In this document: piece by piece, positions 9,444 through 20,947 of the stretch
How positions within the stretch are numbered: the stretch's first letter is position 1
Layout: every line of letters starts with the position of its first letter
Origin: Rotaria socialis
Taxonomy: Eukaryota; Rotifera; Eurotatoria; Philodinida; Philodinidae
Assembly (NCBI GenBank): GCA_905331475.1
Contig: CAJNYU010002455.1
Location: forward strand, 1 to 64,000
Reading direction: 5' to 3'
Length of the DNA stretch: 64,000 bases
Notes under the pieces: generated by a model
The model's input: the letters and a program-made list of their open reading frames with translations, nothing else
Told to the model about the DNA's origin: nothing
Database searches by the model: none
Translations under genes and position numbers: made by a program

Positions 9444-10514
9444 TCACATTGATAGAATTCTCTTAGTCCAAATATGCATTGCCCGATTGACTTCATCAGA
9501 TTTTTCGATCATGGTCCAATGAGCAGCTTCCAACGTGATTATATCTAAATCGGCAATATAACGCTTTTGTTCTGCAGCAGTACTAGCAATCACTACGTAG
9601 TCCTTTGTTCCGCCAATAGAAAGTACAGGCCGTTGAATAATTGGATCGAGAGACATCTCATCATTCCAATTAATATTGGCAACTTGGGATTTGTACCAAT
9701 TTAATTTTTGTTTCATACCTTCGACAATATACTGACGAAAATTTTTATAATCATCGTCTGTCATGTATGAAGCTCTTGTTGTAGTGTTTCCGTTGAGTAA
9801 CCAATTGCGAAGTTTTCCGATCGGAGCCAAATCTGTTTTCCAAAGTAGAGGATCCTTTGCGAAACCAAGATCAGTGAAACTTTCCACATTGTTCTCCATA
9901 ATTTCAGCAGCATCATCAGCAATAAAAAATTTCCAATATCCAAGTGTTTCATAACCATACACTTGCTTCGAATATTCGATAGCTAAATCAAGATCAAAGA
10001 GTGCTGGTGCACCATAGCCACCATTGATCATCACAAGACCCAATGTTCGTTGAGGATAGTATAACACGAATCTATTTGCTAATTGAGTTCCCCAATCGTG
10101 CCCAACAACGATGACCTTGTTTAGATTTAAGTAATCAAGTAGAGAACCGAGATGGTTAACCATGGATTTGAGTTTGTACTCATTCATGTCCAACGGTGAA
10201 TAGGTCTTTCCGTAGCCCATTAAATTTGGCATCAGGCAATCAAAGTTTTGGTGTGCAAAATATTCAACTTGATATTTCCAAGAATGAAACGATTCTGGAA
10301 AACCATGAAGAAATAAGAAGGTCGCTTTTGTATTATTATTATTATTATTATTTGCTTTAATATAAATATACTCATAGTTAATACCGGAAGCCACCTCGAA
10401 GTTCTCCGCCTCAAATTCGTCATAAATATATTGTTGATCATCATTCTGAGTTTGAACACTTTTAGAGATCATTATGACCACTAAAACAGCAATTAGATAC
10501 ATGAACCACTTCAT
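9444..10514 (-). CDS. Secreted epoxide hydrolase (alpha/beta-hydrolase fold), 356 aa, intronless
   Basis: A single intact ORF. Residues 1-22 are a signal peptide or signal anchor (hydrophobic AVLVVIMI). The epoxide hydrolase motifs follow: HGFPES (70-75, oxyanion HGxP); GHDWGT with nucleophile Asp140; a cap domain with Tyr193 and the NWYK Tyr274 typical of epoxide-opening tyrosines; GGTKD with acid Asp305; and AHW with base His332. An Asn run (about 55-61) is encoded by an AAT-type microsatellite. The predicted reaction is hydrolysis of epoxides to vicinal diols; haloalkane dehalogenase is less likely because of the HGFPES/NWY signature. No introns in an intron-rich neighbourhood and the local company of a bacterial-type glycosyltransferase relic suggest horizontal acquisition. 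A search is needed to prove this. Confidence 0.85.
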   Translation of the reverse strand: MKWFMYLIAVLVVIMISKSVQTQNDDQQYIYDEFEAENFEVASGINYEYIYIKANNNNNNNTKATFLFLHGFPESFHSWKYQVEYFAHQNFDCLMPNLMGYGKTYSPLDMNEYKLKSMVNHLGSLLDYLNLNKVIVVGHDWGTQLANRFVLYYPQRTLGLVMINGGYGAPALFDLDLAIEYSKQVYGYETLGYWKFFIADDAAEIMENNVESFTDLGFAKDPLLWKTDLAPIGKLRNWLLNGNTTTRASYMTDDDYKNFRQYIVEGMKQKLNWYKSQVANINWNDEMSLDPIIQRPVLSIGGTKDYVVIASTAAEQKRYIADLDIITLEAAHWTMIEKSDEVNRAMHIWTKRILSM

Positions 10515-11159
10515 CCTAGTGCTGGTTTATACCAATTTACGTATCTAGTTATAGCGTGTGACATATATAAATTATAACAGATATCAACATCATACTGTAG
10601 TTTTTATATTACTTAATCTATCCTTTGTTATTGTCCTCATAGGGCAGCGTGTATGATGAGATGACATTAGTTAGTTGCACTTTACGAATTTTAAATGTCA
10701 AATTAAACTAATAATGCTACGTTAATACAACATGTACGACGATTAAGTCATCAAAATAAAGAATTATAATCTATACTGATTGTGAATGTTTAATAATTGC
10801 CCCATCAACGAGCAGTAGTTAGTTTCAAAGCTCAAAATATACTCGTAAGCATTATGATGAGTGCAAAAACACAGAACAAGTACGATACGATTTTGCATTA
10901 TCATACAATTCGTCACAAAAACGAATGGTATATTTCTCACAATTATCTATTCATTTATAAAAATATACACTTTGAAGCATTACTAGTAAAATAAAATGAA
11001 AACCAATTATCTCTGGCAGTATGTCACATTTTTTGTGTAAACCAGTTAATTAGCTAGCAGATTTTTGATAATTAACACCTCACACCCTCAAGAGCGTATA
11101 GGATTAAAATTTCATGGAATCTTTTTGTTTAACGTAGCTACCAATTTAATTCATTGCGG
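10515..11159. other. Intergenic / upstream of epoxide hydrolase
   Basis: AT-rich; contains the presumed promoter of the minus-strand hydrolase gene. A 65-codon plus-strand ORF (10797-10994) has no motif. No defined regulatory element was identified. Confidence 0.45.
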
Positions 11160-11810
11160 CTCTTTCAAATATACCTTCAAATGCTAAATGGAAGCAGGAT
11201 GTAATCTACATTGTTGATCTTCAGAATAATCGTATTGTAGAATGGAATGATCGATTGGATTTTCCTATTGATCTGCTAGCCGATCAGGAAACAGATAATC
11301 TAATCATCTGCGATAAAGGCAATTGACGATCAGAAATTTCTCTACTTGCCCAACTATAAAACTCATGAAGTTCGACAATATAAAATAGGTGAGACACAAC
11401 GAACAGTAGTACCAGGTGGGAATGGAGAGGGCATTGGCCTCAATCAACTCAGTTATCATACTTACATCTTTGTCGATCGAGATTATTCTGTGTATGTTTT
11501 GGATTGGATTATAATCAGCGTGTAATGAAATGGAATAAAGATGAAAAAGAAGGCATTATCGTCACTGGAGTCCAAGGCAAAGGAAACAATTTAACACAAT
11601 TCTATTATCCGGCAGGCGTATTCGTCGATGCACTAGGTACAGTTTATGTCGCAGACTCTCACAATCATCGAGTGGTGCGTTGGCCCGAAGGAGCTACTCA
11701 AGGTGATGTTATTGTTGGTGGAAATGGTCAAGGAAATCAGTAAAATCAATTAAATTCTCCCATGGGTTTATCATTTGACCAACATAGTGATTTTGAACTT
11801 CGAAATAAAG
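11160..11810 (+). pseudogene. NHL-repeat (beta-propeller) protein relic
   Basis: Plus-strand NHL blades are readable but in changing frames. First comes KWKQDVIYIVDLQNNRIVEW with a following degenerate blade. After a shift near 11320 comes FLYLPNYKTHEVRQY...VVPGGNGEG, LNQLSYHTYIFVDRDYSVYV. After another shift near 11500 comes NQRVMKWNKDE, then FYYPAGVFVDALGTVYVADS, HNHRVVRW and VIVGGNGQGN, ending in a stop at about 11743 with LNSPMGLSFDQHSD beyond it. At least two frameshifts and a stop mean it is inactive. The blade signature (xVxVADSxNHRVxRW plus VxGGNGxG) is the same subfamily as the NHL gene at 20948-22502. Confidence 0.8.
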
Positions 11811-12079
11811 AGCTCAATAGAAAAAATATTTGTATCTTGCTTATTAACATTTGGATAGGAAATCAACCTTGATGTCATCTTCAGTATGTAGGGTTCAACT
11901 GAGGAAATTGCTTTGAAGAGTCCTATATCGAAACTATCTCAGCACTTCAACTATTCTCCATTGAAATTAGGCTACTAAAGATTGACAATTATATTCTATT
12001 GTAATAAGCATTGAAGACATTATTAGAACTCACTCAATTTCTCACGCATCTTCAAATCCAAATTGGGGAATGAGAAATA
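11811..12079. other. Intergenic; possible LRR scrap
   Basis: A plus-strand frame ending at about 12071 reads LKTLLELTQFLTHLQIQIG, which is weakly LRR-like and interrupted upstream. Too short to assign. Confidence 0.25.
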
Positions 12080-13008
12080 TTACTGAACACTATGCTGTCG
12101 GACAATCGTCTCAATGATGTTTGCAGCACGTTGAAGGCCATTGTGAAAGCGAATTCTTTTACCAATCTCAGTCATGTGTTCACGTAAGATTTTATTGATA
12201 AGAATCTGATTGATATCATCTGTCAGTTCTTCGTCTCGAAATGCATATGGAGATAGTCGTATTCCGAAACCGAGCTCATCCATACGTTGTGCGAGTTTAA
12301 TCTGCTCATGTAGTGGTCCCTTACTAATGATGTAACGATGTGGTGTATGTAAAAGTACATCAATGAGACGTTGCATCAATTCAACTTCGGCTCCGCCAAG
12401 AGATCGCAATGAGAGGTATATTAGAGCACAATCATTTGGACGTTGTCGAAAGGATGTTTCTCGCACACTTGACTCGAGTGAACGTACATCTACATAGTCA
12501 GCTTCCTTAGGAAAATGTAGAGATTAGCTTTCGATGATGAGTGAATAAATTGCAAATCATCCAATGGCGGATCACCCTGTTCGATTACCCATTGATTGAA
12601 AGAATTCCATAGATGACGGTGTACGCGATCGTATTCAGTTTAAAATGCAGCCCATTGTGATCAATCGTTTGCAGGTACGTCCGAAAAGACAGGAGCTATG
12701 TTCAAATCTCCTGTCTCCAGAAACATAAACGATTCTATCTGATCGACCGTTGACTTACGGACTTCTGATTTAATCATGCGAATATAGTTAGACCAAAATT
12801 GACCAACATCGATTACTTCATTGGTTGCTGATTGTTCAGAATAATCGACCATATACTCCTCAAAACCGAAGTCGGAGAGTTCACCCTTCCAAGAAGACTC
12901 TGTAGCGAATACTATTCGATGATCACGATTACGAAGTACAGCACCAATTCCAATGCATTGATTGGTTGGTCCGTATGCAGCTTCAGGAACAAAAAGAATA
13001 GTTAATAT
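12080..13008 (-). pseudogene. UDP-glycosyltransferase (macrolide/sterol-type GT1) pseudogene
   Basis: The minus strand begins ILTILFVPEAAYGPTNQCIG, the N-terminal strand of bacterial-type GT1 enzymes. It continues through RDHRIVFATESSWKG, then two in-frame stops near 12640-12665 around SQWAAF, then EYDRVHRHLWNSFNQWV, FIHSSSKANLYIF. A 1-nt deletion lies at about 12512, just before PKEADYVDV. The C-terminal domain then reads IYLSLRSLGGAEVELMQRL, TPHRYIISKGPL and RMDELGFGIRLSPYAFRDEE, ending at 12080. About 60 residues are missing between KGPL and RMDELG, including the HGG-type sugar-nucleotide-binding motif. The first codon is ATA where ATG is expected (13008). Inactive beyond doubt; its nearest kin are probably bacterial-like enzymes acquired by bdelloids. 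Confidence 0.85.
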
Positions 13009-13119
13009 ACTTTTATCTATATACGTAATCGTGCTAATAACGTTGATAAAATTAGGTTTGACTTCGAATAATTCTATTTATTGATTAAAGATTTTAGAAG
13101 TCAATAGTCAGTGAAAAGA

Positions 13120-13864
13120 TTTCAAAGATTGCTAATCTTAAAATCATGACGAAATCCATTCGATACAAGAACATACATGTAAAAATTTGCTGCATGATTC
13201 ATGTAAATAAGAAATAATGTAAAACTCATAATGAAACTTTCAATAGATTTGTTTGTATTAGAAGAAGATGTTATTAATATCTCTAAAGTAATAGCAAAAT
13301 AAATACTTGAGTAAATATCATCAGTACTAATTCTCGATCTCTTCGGCGAACAATAAATCGTCTTATTCGTGTGCCTAATTGTTTTACTTGATGATAAGCT
13401 AAATACCCAAATACAATCATTAAAATCGATGGAACTACTGCAAATTATATCAATAAATAAATATTATTTATTATATTATATATCCCAGTACAATAAAATA
13501 TCTCGCCATTTGTCAGAAAATATGTAATAGATAAAAAACGAAACTTACAAAAAACTAATGAACTAGATGTTGGTTCACCAAAAATATACGTTTGAAACAT
13601 AATGGGAATATTAAATGAAAGATATATGATATTTATTATTGCAGCACTGGATAAATAGACCGAGCACGCACTTTTACGATGTTGATCGAAAATTAGAATA
13701 ACAAAACTATTACCAATATCACCTAAAACTAAAAGGAAATCCATACCATAGCAAACAATTACTTTTTGAATGATTGATAGGAATAAAAATTCCATTTCAA
13801 TTATAATTATTGCGTTCATTAGAATGTTTTTCGCAGAAGAAATTATAGCAACGTTGATAGACAA
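13120..13864 (-). pseudogene. 7TM receptor (rhodopsin-like orphan, rotifer family) pseudogene
   Basis: The ORF at 13445-13864 carries TM1-TM2 and the start of TM3: LLVLGDIGNSFVILIFDQHR, then ACSVYLSSAAIINIIYLSFN, then SLVFCKFRF with the TM3 Cys. It then loses similarity. At about 13330-13440 the minus strand resumes with TM5-ICL3 (VVPSILMIVFGYLAYHQVKQ, RRFIVRRRDRELVLMIFTQV). After a 1-nt shift it continues with TM6-TM7 (FAITLEILITSS, ESFIMSFTLFLIYMNHAANF, YMYVLVSNGFRHDF). The stretch from mid TM3 to TM5 is deleted and the frame is broken, so this is a relic. Order and motifs make the family clear; the ligand is unknown. Confidence 0.8.
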
Positions 13865-14280
13865 ATTGAAATCGAAATTTGATCTAATTACAAAATATCT
13901 TACTTGAGTGAATGATCCTATCTGCTGATTCTCTGAACAGTATAAGTAGTATTCTAGCGAGTTTAATTACGTACTTGACTTATTAAAGTTAAATCTCAAG
14001 TGCTCTTCTCTACATTTTCCTATGCAAAGTGTAATAAACAGAAACTCATTGACATGTTCATAACATTCTTTTTCAATGCAAGCAACTGGATAACCTTGTC
14101 CAAGTTTACTTATTAAACGAACTAAAACGTTATTTTTATTTCTTATCTATGTCCAAAATGGCATTCAGATATGTACGGAAATAAATATTAAAAAAAACAC
14201 TAGCAAATAACAACAGAACAAAAAAAAACTTATAACTAAACAAGTATACAATAGGTCATCTGTTCTTGTTTCCTTCTTCC
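13865..14280. other. Intergenic, nothing recognised
   Basis: AT-rich stretch between the receptor relic and the 3' end of the F-box gene. Confidence 0.5.
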
Positions 14281-16583
14281 CTATGTAATCCATATATCAA
14301 GAAAATTATCATTAAATTCTGAATGTAATTCTGGATTATTTGAAAGCCATGTCACAGTTTGAGATTGAAAATGATCCGTTAGCTTTCCTGCTAAGCTAAT
14401 ACGAATCGATGAAAGATGCGTTAAATTTTGTAAAAGTTTCAATAGAATTTCCTGAAAATCAACGTCATCCATATTCATACATAATGATAAATGTTCAATA
14501 TTTGAGAAAAGTTCAATAAATTGATCAACAATCGATAATGTTAAACGACCATATGATAGTGTCAGCCTTTTTATCATCATATTTAATAGCCAACACAGCC
14601 AAACATCGCCGAAATCATTAATCATTTGCAAAAGATTATGATACGATGAACTTAAACCATCGATATTTGGTGCTTTACATAAAAGTGAAAATAATGTATG
14701 TCCAGAAAGTAACGAGTTTAATTTTAAATGACGAATTTTCGTTAAATCAATTGTAGATGTTAGATAAGACAAAAGCGAACTATTTGAATGATCACTGTAA
14801 GATTCACCATCACAAAGAGATAACGATGTTACGAAACGAAATTTACGAACGGGTATATTGTCTGAATGTAATCCTAAAATAATCAACAAGAGTTAACATG
14901 AAATATCGACGTCATTTTATTCGAGAAAAATTCATCATCTAAAAATCTTTTTCATACCTTGCACAGATACTTTGAGATGTGTAACTCGATCATAAGCATT
15001 ACACGGTAAAGTATTTCCATCGTCACAGTCATTTAACGATTGAGAACCATTTAATGTTGACGTAAATAAATTTTTATAGAATGGTATTGTATAGATAATT
15101 AATCGAGAGAGATGTTGAAAATAATCACAAACAACGGACCAATTGTTTTCTTTCCAAAATAAAGTTTGAAACGATTGAGAAATTAAATTCAAATCAAGTG
15201 AATGATATATATATGTTGTCATGACACATTCAAAGCGACGTAATAATGGTAGACGTTCAAGCACTTGCGCCCATCGATAACCATCGACCTTAAAATAGAT
15301 AAATAATGAGAAAAGACATTTAGTTTTTTGTTTCGTTTTAAAAATTCAGTACATACAAGTTCAACACGAAATGATGAGCAACAAAGATGTTTTAAATTGA
15401 CTAAACAATTTAATAATTGTTCAATATGTTCGAATTCAACATTTGAAAAACGCAAATTTAAATTAAAATAAGTCAATTGCGTTGGTATCGACAAACGAAA
15501 TATGTCGAACGCAGCTGCATCATAATCTTGATTATAATATTTTTGTTGATTTATATTTATTGTTAATCGTTTTACATTCGGTATATAGGATAGAAGCGTA
15601 AGAATATTTTGAAAATAGGATAAATCAATCACTATATTTTCAAGTTGATTATTTATTGAATTATTTAATATTGTTTCATCACAGTCAACACCATCACAGA
15701 GTGATAAACGACATGAACGAAGTGTTTTATGTTTTAATATCAATTGGCATAGTAAACGTTTTTCATTCATATCTATTGTTCGATTTGTTACAATCGATAC
15801 ATGTTCAATTTGCGTAGATAAACGTAGAAAAAGAAATTTTATTTGCGACATTGTTGCATCGGTTAGCGAAAGCGAACGGAGCGATGGAATATGTAAACAT
15901 GGATATTGACGTATAAATAGTGCTATTGCACCGTATGTTTCATCGTTTGATATGTGTAATGAATGAAGGCGTAATAGAACCGATGGTAATGGCAAAACTG
16001 ACGAAAGACAATAATCAAATTCATTTTTTGATATATGTGATATGTCCATATTTAAACTGAGTTGAAAATCACTGATAATTGAATTGAAACGATTATTAAG
16101 ACTAAAAAAATTAATTCATGGAGGAACAATCAAGATTTCTAAGCGTAGACAGTCATCAACTTACTCATGTAGACTATGATAGATATCATAGGGTTTTAAA
16201 TAACTAATAATATCTAGTAGAATTTCATCTGGTAAATGTTCTAGAACACTTGGAACAACGCTATTATCTTGTGCATCGCAGATAATATTTATTGGTGACT
16301 ATAAAAAGAAAACAGTAAGATTTCTCTTAACTATTCTATATGAATATCAAATACTGTTTGTAGTTCATCATTTTGAATGGTATCATCGACGGCGAATGAT
16401 GCATTTTCTGACTGTTCTATAATATCTGATATAGCCTATAGAAATAGATTAAATGATTATCTTGGAAAATATGAATTTCAAAGAAACCTGTGGTGGTTGT
16501 TCAATTGATTGTGATGATAGAAATAATTTCCATCCGATTATAATAAGTGTACAAATGCATAGGCCGAATATAAATAAAATCAT
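14281..16583 (-). CDS. Membrane-anchored F-box/LRR protein, 6 exons, 659 aa
   Basis: Exons (minus strand): 16583-16488, 16435-16355, 16298-16165, 16101-15357, 15288-14958, 14873-14281. All have GT-AG borders and phases sum to 1980 nt. Residues 1-22 (ILFIFGLCICTLIIIGWKLF) form one membrane segment. Residues 23-77 are an acidic linker. Residues about 78-115 are an F-box (LEHLPDEILLDIISYLKPYD, then LNNRFNSII). The remaining 540 residues are irregular leucine-rich repeats (LRSLSLTDATM, VKRLTINI, LTYFNLNLRF, LTHLSSIRISL). Expected role: substrate receptor of an SCF ubiquitin ligase, with the F-box binding Skp1. The N-terminal anchor would tether it to a membrane. A splice acceptor (TTTCAG) abuts the ATG, so either an upstream exon or spliced-leader addition is possible. 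Family typical of bdelloid expansions. Confidence 0.85.
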
Positions 16584-16698
16584 CTGAAACATACAAAGTC
16601 AATATTTGAAAAACAAAATAATAACCATCTACTGTTTTTTGACGGTACTGTTTATATTAAACAAAGCTATTTACAAAGGAGAGACGAGAAAAAAATAG

Positions 16699-18980
16699 TT
16701 ATGTATAAATACGTATAAGCTTTTTAAATTTATCTAATAAACGTTGTAATGGTGATCGAAGTTTTGTTAGTTGCTGAGCAAGTTTAAGAAATTTATATTC
16801 ATTTTGGCGTATATATTTTTGCGTATCACGTAACATTTGTTCTATACGTTCTGGTCGATGTTCATCGAGAACAAAATCCGCACTCATAAATGGATTTAAT
16901 CGAAAATAGATATTCGTCGGTAACAGATCGTGTAAACATACATGAATAGTTTCCGTGTTTGTTACACTATCGACCAGTGATGATAACTTTTGTTTTACTA
17001 AAAAGAATGCATAAATCGTTTTTTCAATGCTCGATAAATCTAAATCAACTTTTTTGAATTCTATACGTACAAGTCATTGATTTCGATTGAAATGCAACAT
17101 CAGGTGTTGGCCTTCCATTGCCTAATGATACGACACATTGAATATCTTCACCGGGCCACAATAATTTACATTCATGTAAAGCAATACTTGTTGGATTGTT
17201 TGCTATTAATCCTCCATCCTTGAAAAAAAAAATTCTTGATCACTAAATAAATAGATTTAAAATTTGTCTCTTACTTGAAATACGTTGCCATCAAGTAAAT
17301 ATTCTTCAAAATACCCTGGAGCACAAGTAGATGCACGTACGGCTTCCCACACTTTATATTTCGATGTTCCATCATAATGCGCATGAGGTGACATTAATAT
17401 TGAATAATTACGAAATAAAAATAATCTATAACCATTGGGAACTGTTAATGCAGATATTAAGCTGAACTGAAACATATGAAATTCATCTTCAAAGACAAAC
17501 AAACCAAATTTTTGAATATATTTACTTTTGGTGAATCAGCATCGAGCGAACTTTTCACCATCAATCGTTCGCCCATTCGAGATCTAAATTATAATCATTG
17601 GTGTGTTTCTTTTTTTTTCTTTATACAATTTATTATTTATTTACCTTAAATACTTTTCAAAGCTTTTTGTATCATAATACGATTGACTTGTTATCAAGGA
17701 ACTAATACCTAATGCTTTATTTCGTTGAAAAACAGTTGAACTAAAATGTTTATATAATTCTTCACATTCATCTAAACTGACTTTGAATCCACCTAAGAAA
17801 TAATGAAATTCGATACAGTATTACACATCAACACAAAATAAAAGGAGCCGAACGAAAAATAAAACTTTCACAAAAATATATTCATCTACCTAACATTGCT
17901 GCTATGACAGCACCGGTTGATACTCCAGATATATAATCAAACAGCTTATATACAGGTTCACCAACAAGATCTTCAATTCGACGTAGTGCATTTATTGAAA
18001 CAAGACCTCTACAACAAGAAAGAACAACAATATTCGAATCTAAATAAATCAAACTCACTTCCCACCTCATGCCTCCGCCATCAATGGATAATAGTCGAAT
18101 ACCTTTTCCTCTTGGTTCTTGAACATAATTGGCTAACGTAAGACATTCATTAATAATACCAATAAAAGCTTTGTCAACAACAAATTTTCGATACTCATGT
18201 CGACGTAAATATAATAGATATGGTACAAGACGTTCCTAAAGAAGAATATAACAAATTTCTAATTCTTATTTATCTTGTAACCTGTTTTGTAAAATAATTT
18301 GCATCAGGCTGATGAAGAAGATAATTTGAAAGCTCTTCGATTCTTGTTGCCTGCGATAATGTTGATGATGCTGCTTTAACAGAATCTATCAGAGATTTGG
18401 TTCGTTGTCCAAGAGTTTCCGGTGTCACAACACGTACTATTGATTCTAATTGTTTACTTGTACCTGTATCCTTACGTGGTAGATTAGTTAAACCTGTTAT
18501 TCGATTACTAACTGCGCTAAGAGCACCCCAACCAGCACCAAATACGTTAGCAGCTGCATCAGCTGCTGAACTAACAACATTTTGAGCTTGTTGCTTTGTT
18601 GTTGGTTTTTGTGGTGCTGATAATGTGGATGATGGAATTTCATTTTTATCGATTGGTTTTGGTTCTGGAAATAGTATTGATGCAAGAGATGCATTCGTAC
18701 TCTGAGAACAATATATTACAGGATTTTTAATTAGTGTAGATTTTTTAACAAGATATTGGGAAGATATTAACATATTATTATTGAATAACTCGATGATTAT
18801 AAATATATATCTACTCAATGAAAAATACAGACAGATGACCATGTGATAGAAGGTGTGGCCCAATATTGACGGAATAATTATTTGCGACAATGGATGTCGC
18901 TCGTATACAGTATAGTTTAATAGTTGATCTGCATCGCTACAGCTGCGAAATATTATATTTTCAAGTGAATAGTTGCTCAT
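16699..18980 (-). CDS. PNPLA8: Patatin-like phospholipase (iPLA2-gamma/PNPLA8 type), 7 exons, one frameshift
   Basis: Exons: 18980-18282, 18235-18066, 18008-17890, 17792-17645, 17583-17526, 17466-17275, 17218-16699. Motifs: oxyanion loop IDGGGMRG (284-291), nucleophile GVSTG with Ser320, and catalytic DGG with Asp463; this is the complete Ser-Asp dyad. Residues about 100-233 form a low-complexity N-terminal region as in PNPLA8, which cleaves membrane phospholipids in mitochondria and peroxisomes. In the last exon the frame breaks at a T6 run (17050-17055; A6 on the coding strand). Removing one base restores RIQ-K-VDLDL...SSIEKTIYAFF and gives 634 aa; as written the protein ends 55 codons into the last exon with the catalytic dyad retained. 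It may be a sequencing or assembly indel or a recent lesion. The start Met at 18980 is the ORF start and is uncertain. Confidence 0.82.
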
Positions 18981-19727
18981 ATGAGAGTATTGATGTCTCT
19001 AAAAATGCCTGGGTGTAGTGGATAACTGACGAGAACATTAAGTATACCTCAATGAAAAATCATTTTGAACAGTAAAGTGATTTCTGTAAAATAGCCTTGG
19101 CATGATTTATACGTCTGCACGATCTTTTGTTGTCCTTTATATTCTTTTAGCTCACTGTAATGCACTTTCCAACCATCAAAGCGCCTAGTATGTTGATGTA
19201 CAGCTGCATACTAACAAAAAACCAAACGAAAAGGTTGTAGTGCATGTATACTGATAAATTGTTTATAAATCATTGAAGCAAATCAGCGAGCAAGTAATCA
19301 ACAACAGAAACAATTACGAGTACTTGGCATCTATTCATCTTTGTCTACCTATTGATCGGCTATTTTTTATTTTTTTTATAAAAGTCACAGGAAGTCACAC
19401 AGACATATTTCCTCCAAGCCATTTCTTTTGTATGTTGACCTATCATCGTTTTTTTTATGAAGAAGGAATAATGCGTAATCTATTTTTACCTTTCATATTA
19501 TTCTGTACATTGTCATATTTTTCACTTGGGATATCCGTTAGTGTTTCTTTTATATCTTTATATAAAGTTTCACACAGCGTTCTAAGATCATTGGAACTTT
19601 TCACTAATAAATAGTCAATATCATTGAAATAATGATTTTCTTAATTTATGCTTTTCAAAATTTTTGTGCGCAAGTCATATTAGTAGTCTCCCCATAAAAG
19701 AAGCCACCGGGGGGTTTCCAATAATAA
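18981..19727. other. Intergenic, no gene recognised
   Basis: Upstream region of the patatin gene. A 113-codon plus-strand ORF (19273-19614) is hydrophobic by T-richness but shows no family pattern, so it is not annotated. Confidence 0.4.
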
Positions 19728-20160
19728 TAGAAGTTCTATGAAGCTGCTCTTAAGGCTCTTCAAAATGTTTGGGAAATTCAACGAAATACTCTTCAAGAAG
19801 GTAATCGAGAATTTGCTTCTACATATAGTTTGTTTGAACCTTGAGAAATGTGTCATAATACTGCAAGAAACATTACCTGAAAAACATCCTGAAAAGGCTG
19901 TGGCTTACAGTGCTCTTGGAGATGTTCATCGATTAATGGGCGATTATCGAAAGGCACTTTCGTTCCATTAGAATGCCTTGAGTATTCAAGAAAGTGTTCA
20001 TTGTAGTCCTCTACAGTGTGCAACAAAATATTTGAATTTAGGTGAAACATATCGTGAAATGAATGATTATACAACTCCAATGAGTTATTGTACCGGCAAG
20101 AGTAAATGCAAGGGAGTATGCTGGTACTATGTTGAATGATAACTGTGACAATAATAGGAG
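19728..20160 (+). pseudogene. TPR (kinesin-light-chain type) protein relic
   Basis: One frame starts KFYEAALKALQNVWEIQRNT and stops at about 19844 (after TYSLFEP). A second frame continues with ETLPEKHPEKAVAYSALGDV, HRLMGDYRKALSFH, stop (about 19969), NALSIQESVH, then YLNLGETYREMNDYTTPMSY and decays. The 42-residue spacing with A-x-x-Y-x-x-L-G-x-V...GDY-x-K-A-L is the kinesin-light-chain-like TPR pattern abundant in bdelloid proteins. One frameshift and at least two stops: inactive fragment of about three repeats. Confidence 0.78.
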
Positions 20161-20947
20161 CAGATGTAGCAAAAGGTATTTTAGCCTCGGCATTAATATT
20201 AATCGATCAAATGATGTAAATCTTAAGTAAGGTTATAGCTCCCGATTCGAGTATTTTTCACCAGCGATTCGCTTAGGACAGGTGCATTTTTCGTTTATTT
20301 GAATTTGTATAAATACGAATATTTTTGAACTGATAAAAATTGCGTACACCAACTAGGAAAATTCCAGCATTATATTTAGTTCTGTTTTTTTTTTAATTTT
20401 TAAATGAAAAGTAACGTGAACTTAGTGTTTAGATAGATATTACTCACTATTAATTCGAACCCTCTATTTCAACATCATTATCAAGAAACTTTTACCGGTG
20501 TCAATCGCGACGTACTTCATATATAAAAAAAATACCAACTGAGCTGCTAACAAAAATGGAACCCTATTCGCAATGGCATAGAAACTAAAATATTTTCCCG
20601 TAATTATCTATGAATCGCTGTGACTATGTTCATTCCAATAGAATGAGAAGTATTACTTCCAGAAATACAAACGAATACCATTGTTTCTTTATCAAATTTT
20701 TGTTCTTGAACATACACCTTGGGAAAAAAATGTAGATTGGGTCAATGGCTAGTTACCATCCATAGATTGTATTCTCCTTCAGATCAATCTAAATTTGAGT
20801 ATTTAGCACACATGCACACCTATTATTTGGTACGTATGCGACGAATTTAATCTTTTTTCTCTTTGGCAAAGATAACAGAACGATGCATAGTTTACTGAAA
20901 TGCATTCGAATAAAAAAAATTACCTGTGTCATAAAACAAGAGAAGAT
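20161..20947. other. Intergenic with a tRNA-like scrap
   Basis: AT-rich DNA without a recognised gene. The only structured item is the A-box/B-box pair at 20452-20550 (listed separately). Confidence 0.5.
20452..20550 (-). other. tRNA-like pol III promoter boxes (decayed tRNA or SINE head)
   Basis: The minus strand has TTAGCAGCTCAGTTGGTA (20550-20533), an A-box/D-arm sequence. About 75 nt further on is GGGTTCGAAT (20462-20453), a B-box/T-loop sequence. No acceptor stem or T-stem pairing can be formed, so this is not an intact tRNA. Spacing slightly longer than normal fits a degenerate tRNA or a tRNA-derived SINE. Confidence 0.35.

Noticed and set aside
19273..19614. 113-codon plus-strand ORF with hydrophobic stretches
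   Set aside because: Hydrophobicity comes from T-rich DNA; no conserved pattern and no splice signals that extend it.
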